A stretch of DNA of 47,380 bases from positions 1 through 47,380 of the forward strand of contig JADLHG010000089.1 in assembly GCA_020848905.1 (NCBI GenBank). The letters are read 5' to 3'. Both the position numbers and the translations under genes were made by a program. Of the stretch, positions 42,462-47,380 are shown piece after piece. The notes beneath the pieces were generated by a model that saw nothing but the letters and a program-made list of their open reading frames with translations, made no database searches and was not told the DNA's origin. The DNA comes from Deltaproteobacteria bacterium (GTDB taxonomy: Bacteria; Myxococcota_A; Polyangia; GCA-2747355; JADLHG01). How positions within the stretch are numbered: position 1 is the first letter of the stretch; every line of letters begins with the position of its first letter.

Positions 42462-42994
42462 TGCCTCGCGCCTGGGCCGCCGCGACGATGGTCGTCCTGG
42501 CCGGCGCTGCCACGGCGTGCGTCGTGCCGCAGGACCTCTCCGTGGCTGGCGGGCCCAACAACCGGCCACGCCTGGTTGGCGAGCGCACCTTTCCGACGCT
42601 CGGCGAGACGATCACGGTGCAGCAGACCCCCTCCGGGAAGACCCCCGAGCCCTTCGTCTTCATCGTGACGATCAACGACCCCGACGAGCAGACGGTCTTC
42701 ATCCGCCTCTTCCTGAACGGGGACTACACTCGGCCGCTGTCGCTGCCACCCACGCGCGACCGCGCCGCGGGGAGCGGGCTTCGCGCCCTCCCGTTCGAGG
42801 TCAGCGGCCTCTGCGACGAACTCGTCGGCCACGTCGTCGGACGGTACGAACTCGAGCTCTACGTGAGCGACAGCGGGTTCGTGGGCGCGGGAGATGACCT
42901 CCGGGTGCCTCAGCCGGGGGGCCTGACGACGAACGGCTACTGGCGGCTGAACTGCACTGGACCTCTGCCGGGGATCGGCGATGCGGGGCCCTGA
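42461..42994 (+). CDS. Lipoprotein downstream of the sigma54 activator
   Basis: The product is 177 residues. The GTG at 42461 shares its first base with the activator stop. The signal peptide ends in a lipobox (LAGAATAC). The mature part looks beta-rich (EPFVFIVTINDPDEQTVFIR, GRYELELYVSD). Two Cys residues (in SGLCDEL and RLNCTG) could form a disulfide. No family is recognised. It likely sits in the outer membrane or periplasm and may be the envelope output or sensor of the kinase cluster. Confidence 0.7.
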   Translation: MPRAWAAATMVVLAGAATACVVPQDLSVAGGPNNRPRLVGERTFPTLGETITVQQTPSGKTPEPFVFIVTINDPDEQTVFIRLFLNGDYTRPLSLPPTRDRAAGSGLRALPFEVSGLCDELVGHVVGRYELELYVSDSGFVGAGDDLRVPQPGGLTTNGYWRLNCTGPLPGIGDAGP

Positions 42995-43014
42995 ATGGTG
43001 GAGAGGGTCGACCC

Positions 43015-44835
43015 GTGTCAACGTGTAACGGTGGCGTCGAGATGAGCCGATCGATCGGACATGGGTCGTTTATCCGCGCGGCCACGGCGCTCGTCGTACT
43101 GGCCGCATGCACACCGCCCAAGGCGAACGGTGAGTGCGCCTGGGATGGGGAGTGCGAGGCGTCCCAGTTGTGCAACCTGCAGACAGCCCGCTGCATCGAG
43201 CGCGCGCGACGGGCGGTGTCGCTCGAGGTATTGCCACCGAGCGGCAACAAGCAGGGCTGGGTGCAGCAGGAGTACCCCTCGGTGCGCCGCGAGAACGATG
43301 GCCGGCTGCTGCTGAAGCTGGACGAGACGGTATCGATCCAGGGCAAGGTCTACGCTTCGGACCAGCCCTCGTGGGGAGTCCCGGCGCGCATCCTCGCCTG
43401 GCGCGAGTCGTTGCTCACCGGGCGCCCTCGGGTGCAGCTGGAGAGCGCGGCCGTCGATGGAAAGGCCGAGGAGGCGGCCGGATTCGTCGTGTGGGTAGGG
43501 CTGGGGCAAACCCACACGTTCTACGTCTCACCGTCCGAGCCGTTCGCCGCGTCGTACCCGCCGGCCCCGCAGGGCAGCATTCGTGCGACGGACCACGTGC
43601 AGCGGGACTTCGTCCTCGACGGAGGAGATCGTTCGACCCTCGTGACGGGGAAGGTCCTGAGCTCGAATGGCGCGCCGCTTCCCTTCAGCGTCCAGGTTCG
43701 CGCGCACGCGCCGGCGACCTGGCTTCGATCCACCGTCGGCCTGACCTGCAGCCTCGATACGCCGGAGCGCTGCGACGGGGGGAAGTTCCAGAGTGAACAG
43801 GCGGGCGAGTTCGCTTTCCGCATCCCGGCGGGGATCCATCCCTACGTCCTGCGCGTCGAGAACGTCGCGCTGTCTGCGGCCCGGCTCGAGGACCTCGAGA
43901 AGCGTGCGGGGAGTCGCCCACTGCCCTTCGTCCCCACCCTGGAATGCCAGACGCGGGTCCTCGGCCTTCTGGAGCCCATCCCCGACGGGAAACCGCGCCA
44001 CAGGCTGGGAGACTCCCTGAGGCTCCCGCCGTTCGCCTTCGCGCGCTTCTATCGGATCAGCGTCGTCGGTGACGACGGCCGGCCGGTCACGGGCGCTCGG
44101 GTCCGGATGAGCACCACCCTCACGGCCAAGGCGGGAGCCGGCTTCGAAGGGTGCACGGCGCATTTCGAGCGCACGGGGACCACCGGCGCCGAGGGGAAGG
44201 TGAACCTGCCCCTTCTGCCCGGAGACGCAAAGGAACGGACGTATCAGGTGCTCGTCACGCCTCCGGCGGACAGCGCGTACGCGAGTCGGGTGATCGCCTC
44301 GTTCGGAGTCGGCGCCACGGGGGGCGAGGTGGCCACGCCGATCACTCTCGGTCGACGACACGTCGTCTCGGGCCGCGTCGTCGGCCCGGATGGCAAGGGT
44401 GTCGCAGGTGCGGCCGTGGAGGCGGTCGGCATGGCCCTGGCGCGAAGCGCCCCCTTGAGCCCTCCGCCCACCACCTCCGCCGCCGTCACCTCGGACGACG
44501 GCTCCTTCACGCTTCACGCGGACTCCGGCTCGTACAACGTGCTCTTGACCCCGCCGGCAGGCTCCGGGCTGGCGGCCTCGACCATGGTGAGCCTTCAGGT
44601 CGCGGGCGGGCTGGAGGGGCTGCTCTTCGAGTTGCCGCCTCCGGTCGGCATCGTGGGCCGGCTCGAAGACGCCAAGGGGAAGCCCGCCGGGGGTTTCATG
44701 GTACGCGCCTTCGACCTCCTTCCGGATGCGCTCGGCCCCGCGGGCATCCCGGCGTCCTTTCGAGCGGTGGCCCAGGCCGCGGCTGTCACGGATGCGAACG
44801 GGGAATTCCGGCTGTTGCTGCCGACTCCGCGCTGA
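43015..44835 (+). CDS. Large lipoprotein with carboxypeptidase-regulatory-like domains
   Basis: The product is 606 residues from GTG 43015, which lies 7 bases after GGAGAGGG; ATG 43042 gives a more typical signal peptide. The lipobox is VVLAAC. A Cys-rich stretch (GECAWDGECEASQLCNLQTARC) follows, as in many myxobacterial surface lipoproteins. The rest is a series of beta-sandwich units of the carboxypeptidase-regulatory-like type (HVVSGRVVGPDGKGVAGAAV, VGIVGRLEDAKGKPAGGFMV). Its surface role is unknown. It lies 20 bases after the preceding lipoprotein gene and is probably in the same operon. Confidence 0.8.
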   Translation: MSTCNGGVEMSRSIGHGSFIRAATALVVLAACTPPKANGECAWDGECEASQLCNLQTARCIERARRAVSLEVLPPSGNKQGWVQQEYPSVRRENDGRLLLKLDETVSIQGKVYASDQPSWGVPARILAWRESLLTGRPRVQLESAAVDGKAEEAAGFVVWVGLGQTHTFYVSPSEPFAASYPPAPQGSIRATDHVQRDFVLDGGDRSTLVTGKVLSSNGAPLPFSVQVRAHAPATWLRSTVGLTCSLDTPERCDGGKFQSEQAGEFAFRIPAGIHPYVLRVENVALSAARLEDLEKRAGSRPLPFVPTLECQTRVLGLLEPIPDGKPRHRLGDSLRLPPFAFARFYRISVVGDDGRPVTGARVRMSTTLTAKAGAGFEGCTAHFERTGTTGAEGKVNLPLLPGDAKERTYQVLVTPPADSAYASRVIASFGVGATGGEVATPITLGRRHVVSGRVVGPDGKGVAGAAVEAVGMALARSAPLSPPPTTSAAVTSDDGSFTLHADSGSYNVLLTPPAGSGLAASTMVSLQVAGGLEGLLFELPPPVGIVGRLEDAKGKPAGGFMVRAFDLLPDALGPAGIPASFRAVAQAAAVTDANGEFRLLLPTPR

Positions 44836-45025
44836 GACGACTCTCGCGCGCGTGACGGCGCCGCGGCGGCGGTCTGCGTCCCCCGGTCACCTCGTCCCCG
44901 GCAGTCCTGGCTTGACTTGCGCGCCATCATGTTGAAATGTAGCCCGGTTCTGGCCCAGGTAGCGTGCCAGGGCGCCGATCGTGGGTCCGGTCGCGAGCGC
45001 CGGACGATGCGGCTGTGGTGAATTC

Positions 45026-45634
45026 ATGGCCGAGCCCCAAACCCTGGCCGGGGGCCCAGAGATAGCGAGGCGCACGATCCGGCGGTGGCGCCGGGCGTTT
45101 CTTGGGATCTACCTCACCGTGACGGTGGGCGCGGGGCTCCTCGCCCTGCTGTCGATGTTATCCGTGCACCTCGGCGTTCGAGAGCTGATCCCGGTGGCTG
45201 CAGGTGGGCCGGTCATTCGAGCCACGGCGGACGAGCCGAAGGAGCTCAGAGCGTGCCACCGAGAACTCGAACGGCTCCTGCTCAGCCTGCACGAGGAAAC
45301 GTTCGTCATGCAGGGGCGGGCGCTGAAGTACAAGATCGATCCGGCGGCGGAGTGGCACAACTGGTCGAACGCGTGGCGTGGCCGGTGGCAGACCGTCCAG
45401 AGACGCTGCCGGCTCCGCGAGCTGGGCGGCGCAGGAGTGAGCAAGGAGATAGATAGGATGGCCGCGATCCACGACGGGCTGGGAGAGCTTCAGCTCTCGT
45501 ACACCGGGGTCATGGACCGCTTTCTCGAACGATACGTGGACCGCCTGCGTCGGCTACGGGCCGACCTCACAGCGGTTCGGGACATGATCGATCACCGCAG
45601 CGCAGGCGCGGGTCGCCCCTCGGGCACTCGTTGA
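45026..45634 (+). CDS. Single-pass membrane protein of unknown function
   Basis: The product is 202 residues from ATG 45026. A basic cytoplasmic N-terminus, one transmembrane helix (about 24-48, GIYLTVTVGAGLLALLSMLS) and a helical periplasmic domain (KELRACHRELERLLLSLHEE, DRFLERYVDRLRRLRADLTA) are visible. It contains a pair of Cys residues (CHREL and RCRLREL). I do not recognise a family. The 190-base spacer before it has a TTGACT (44912-44917) with only a weak -10. The DEAD-box gene starts 23 bases later. Confidence 0.65.
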   Translation: MAEPQTLAGGPEIARRTIRRWRRAFLGIYLTVTVGAGLLALLSMLSVHLGVRELIPVAAGGPVIRATADEPKELRACHRELERLLLSLHEETFVMQGRALKYKIDPAAEWHNWSNAWRGRWQTVQRRCRLRELGGAGVSKEIDRMAAIHDGLGELQLSYTGVMDRFLERYVDRLRRLRADLTAVRDMIDHRSAGAGRPSGTR

Positions 45635-45657
45635 AGGCGCAGCGTCGGGAGCATACG

Positions 45658-47380
45658 ATGTCGATTGTCGATGAAGACCACACCACGGCAGAGCAGCTGC
45701 CGCCGGTCGCGGTGCCCGTGACGGAGCCGGACGGCCCCACCTTTGCGTCCCTCGGGCTGCGGCCAGAGGTACTCCAGGCACTGACGGAAATCGGGTTCGA
45801 GCGCCCCACCGACGTGCAGGTGCAGGCGATCCCCCTGGCCCTCGCTCGTCGGGACCTGCTGGTCCAGAGCCGCACCGGCAGCGGCAAGACGGCCGCCTTC
45901 GGCCTGCCCATGTGCACCGGCCTCCTCGACGACGCACGGGAGGAGGTGCAGGCCCTCGTGCTCGCGCCGACCCGCGAGCTCGCGCTGCAGGTGGCCAACG
46001 AGTGCAGCCGCTTCTGCACGCACATCCCCCTGCGCACGGTCGCCATCTACGGCGGTGCCCCGATGGGACCCCAGGTTCAGGCGCTGAAGGGCAACGCTCA
46101 GATCGTCGCCGGCACGCCCGGCCGCGTCCTGGATCACATCCGGCGGGGAACTCTGGACCCCTCGGGCATTCGCGTCCTCGTGCTCGACGAGGCCGACGAG
46201 ATGCTCTCGATGGGCTTCCAGGAGGAGATCACGGCCATTCTGCAGCAGCTCCCGGCCGAGCGGCAGACGATGCTCTTCTCCGCGACGATCCCCGACGAGA
46301 TCGAGCGCATGATCGAGCGCTACCTGCACACGCCGGAGCGCATCTACCTGAGCGAGGACTTCGTCGGCGTTCGCGAGATCCGGCACATCTACTACCTCGT
46401 GACCGGCGGAGACCGTACGCGCAGCCTGCTCGACATCCTCTCTTACGAGAAGCCGGAACTCGCGCTCATCTTCTGTAACACGCGCGAGGACACCGGACGT
46501 GTGGCGGACTTCCTCTCGCGCAACGGCTTCGAGGCGCAGGCGATCAGCAGCGACCTGACGCAGAAGGACCGCGAACGCGTGATGGAGCGCATGCGACAGG
46601 GCGAGCTCCATTGCCTGGTCGCCACCGACATCGCGGCCCGGGGCATCGACATCGCCGACGTGACGCACGTTTTCAACTACACCTTCCCCGAGTCGGCGGA
46701 CATTTACGTGCACCGTACCGGCCGAACGGGCCGAGCCGGCCGCTCGGGGACCGCCATCTCTCTCGTCTCGCCCCGCGAGATCGGCAGCTTCTATTACTTG
46801 AAGCTGATTCACCGGATCTTCCCCGAGGAGCGGCACCTCCCCACCGTCGAGGAGCTGGCCGCTCGGCAGGAGGGAGAGCTCTGCCAGACGCTCGCTGCGC
46901 GCTACGAGGGTCAAGCCGCGTCCCCGGCCATGCGCAGCCTGGCTCGCCGCGTGTGGTCGATGGTCGACGGCGAGGCGCTCGTCGGGCGCGCGCTCTGGGA
47001 ACTTCTCTCCGGGGGGACCGCGACGGCTCGGCGGCGCCCTGCTCCGCCCCCGCCTACCCGGGCTGCCTCCCAGCCGCAACGCGCAGACGCCACACCCGTC
47101 GAGACCGAGGGCGAGGGGGAGCCGGCTTCCCGGCTTCCTTCGGATGACCGCGTAGAACGGTCGACGCGGCCGGAGCGCGGAGGGCGGCGCGGCGGCAGCG
47201 ACGGACGACGAGGTCGCGGGAACGGACGCGACCGGGGTCGCGGCGGGCGAGAGAGCGGCCGAGACGGCCGGCGAGGCGAGCGTAACGGGCAACGCCCACC
47301 GGCAGAGGCACGAACGGACGAACGGCCGGACGACGTGGGCGCTCCGCGCGTCGCGCCGGAAGAGGAGGCCGGCCTGCGCG
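45658..47380 (+). CDS. DEAD-box RNA helicase (partial, runs off the window)
   Basis: 574 codons are seen and no stop before the right edge. ATG 45658 follows CGGGAG. Helicase motifs are complete: the Q-motif region (TDVQVQAIPLAL), Walker A RTGSGKT, PTREL, TPGR, DEAD (VLDEADEM), SAT, the later ATDIAARGID and HRTGRTGRAG. The C-terminal tail from about residue 460 onward is Pro- then Arg/Gly-rich (GGRRGGSDGRRGRGNGRDRG), typical of CsdA/DeaD-like RNA-binding tails. It probably unwinds structured RNA in ribosome assembly or cold adaptation. It is co-directional with the membrane-protein gene. Confidence 0.95.
   Translation, partial: MSIVDEDHTTAEQLPPVAVPVTEPDGPTFASLGLRPEVLQALTEIGFERPTDVQVQAIPLALARRDLLVQSRTGSGKTAAFGLPMCTGLLDDAREEVQALVLAPTRELALQVANECSRFCTHIPLRTVAIYGGAPMGPQVQALKGNAQIVAGTPGRVLDHIRRGTLDPSGIRVLVLDEADEMLSMGFQEEITAILQQLPAERQTMLFSATIPDEIERMIERYLHTPERIYLSEDFVGVREIRHIYYLVTGGDRTRSLLDILSYEKPELALIFCNTREDTGRVADFLSRNGFEAQAISSDLTQKDRERVMERMRQGELHCLVATDIAARGIDIADVTHVFNYTFPESADIYVHRTGRTGRAGRSGTAISLVSPREIGSFYYLKLIHRIFPEERHLPTVEELAARQEGELCQTLAARYEGQAASPAMRSLARRVWSMVDGEALVGRALWELLSGGTATARRRPAPPPPTRAASQPQRADATPVETEGEGEPASRLPSDDRVERSTRPERGGRRGGSDGRRGRGNGRDRGRGGRESGRDGRRGERNGQRPPAEARTDERPDDVGAPRVAPEEEAGLR

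Noticed and set aside
44905-44925. Possible sigma54 promoter (TGGCTTGACTTGC) before 45026
   Set aside because: The GG-GC spacing is two bases short for a -24/-12 promoter, so it is not called despite the nearby sigma54 activators.

Overview
The window is GC-rich, almost fully coding DNA from a bacterial chromosome, most likely a myxobacterium-like member of the Myxococcota (former Deltaproteobacteria). This is an inference. It rests on the density of Ser/Thr kinases with zinc-ribbon, ATPase/TPR or PEGA-like additions, two FHA-sigma54 activators, two PilZ proteins, many lipoproteins with TPR or HEAT repeats, and a proteobacterial surE-pcm-nlpD and thrS-rpmI-rplT-ihfA gene order. No phage, CRISPR array or intact transposon was seen. 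The extreme left end carries repeats resembling the terminus of an IS21-like element.

Layout. 1-221: IS-like repeats and a perfect 28-bp palindrome. 222-2282: a membrane-anchored zinc-ribbon protein with a degraded kinase fold (pseudokinase). 2322-8068 (minus): KOW protein, zinc-dehydrogenase-like protein, small acidic protein, PDZ lipoprotein, thymidylate kinase, a HEAT/TPR membrane protein and a PilZ protein. 8285-11359 (plus): bifunctional-nuclease-family protein, VanZ-like protein, gamma-carbonic anhydrase, HEAT protein, HAMP-like membrane protein. 11374-13799 (minus): era-der GTPase pair. 13987-17817: DUF4190-like protein, lgt, an opposing outer-membrane-type protein, then a YfgM-like/BamB-like pair. 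17825-27757: PilZ protein, a 1062-residue kinase-ATPase-TPR protein, Nudix hydrolase, DUF3352-like lipoprotein, FHA-sigma54 activator, a TPR/double cyclic-nucleotide-binding protein and a small tail-anchored protein.

27758-28181 is the longest gene-free stretch. On the minus strand it can fold into a long bulged rod with a central bubble and a 12-bp closing stem, flanked by promoter-like hexamers and a T-run. This is the architecture of 6S RNA and is the most interesting non-coding signal here. 28182-36311 holds tRNA-Arg(CCU), a GT39/ArnT-like glycosyltransferase, then leftward housekeeping genes: tRNA-Val(GAC), thrS, rpmI, rplT, ihfA, a MerR-type regulator, tRNA-Pro(GGG) with promoter and terminator, surE, pcm, an NlpD-like peptidase and apt. 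infC is absent from its usual place between thrS and rpmI, and ThrRS lacks the TGS domain.

36453-47380 (plus): an UbiB/ABC1 atypical kinase, then a tightly packed signalling cluster (active transmembrane Ser/Thr kinase, membrane TPR-like protein, FHA-GAF-sigma54 activator, lipoprotein) with overlapping stops and starts, a large carboxypeptidase-regulatory-like lipoprotein, a membrane protein, and a DEAD-box RNA helicase with an RG-rich tail that runs off the right edge. Several housekeeping proteins carry unusual residues in textbook motifs: Tmk Walker A Lys to Thr, Der second G4 Asn to Ala, UbiB KxGQ to KAAQ.
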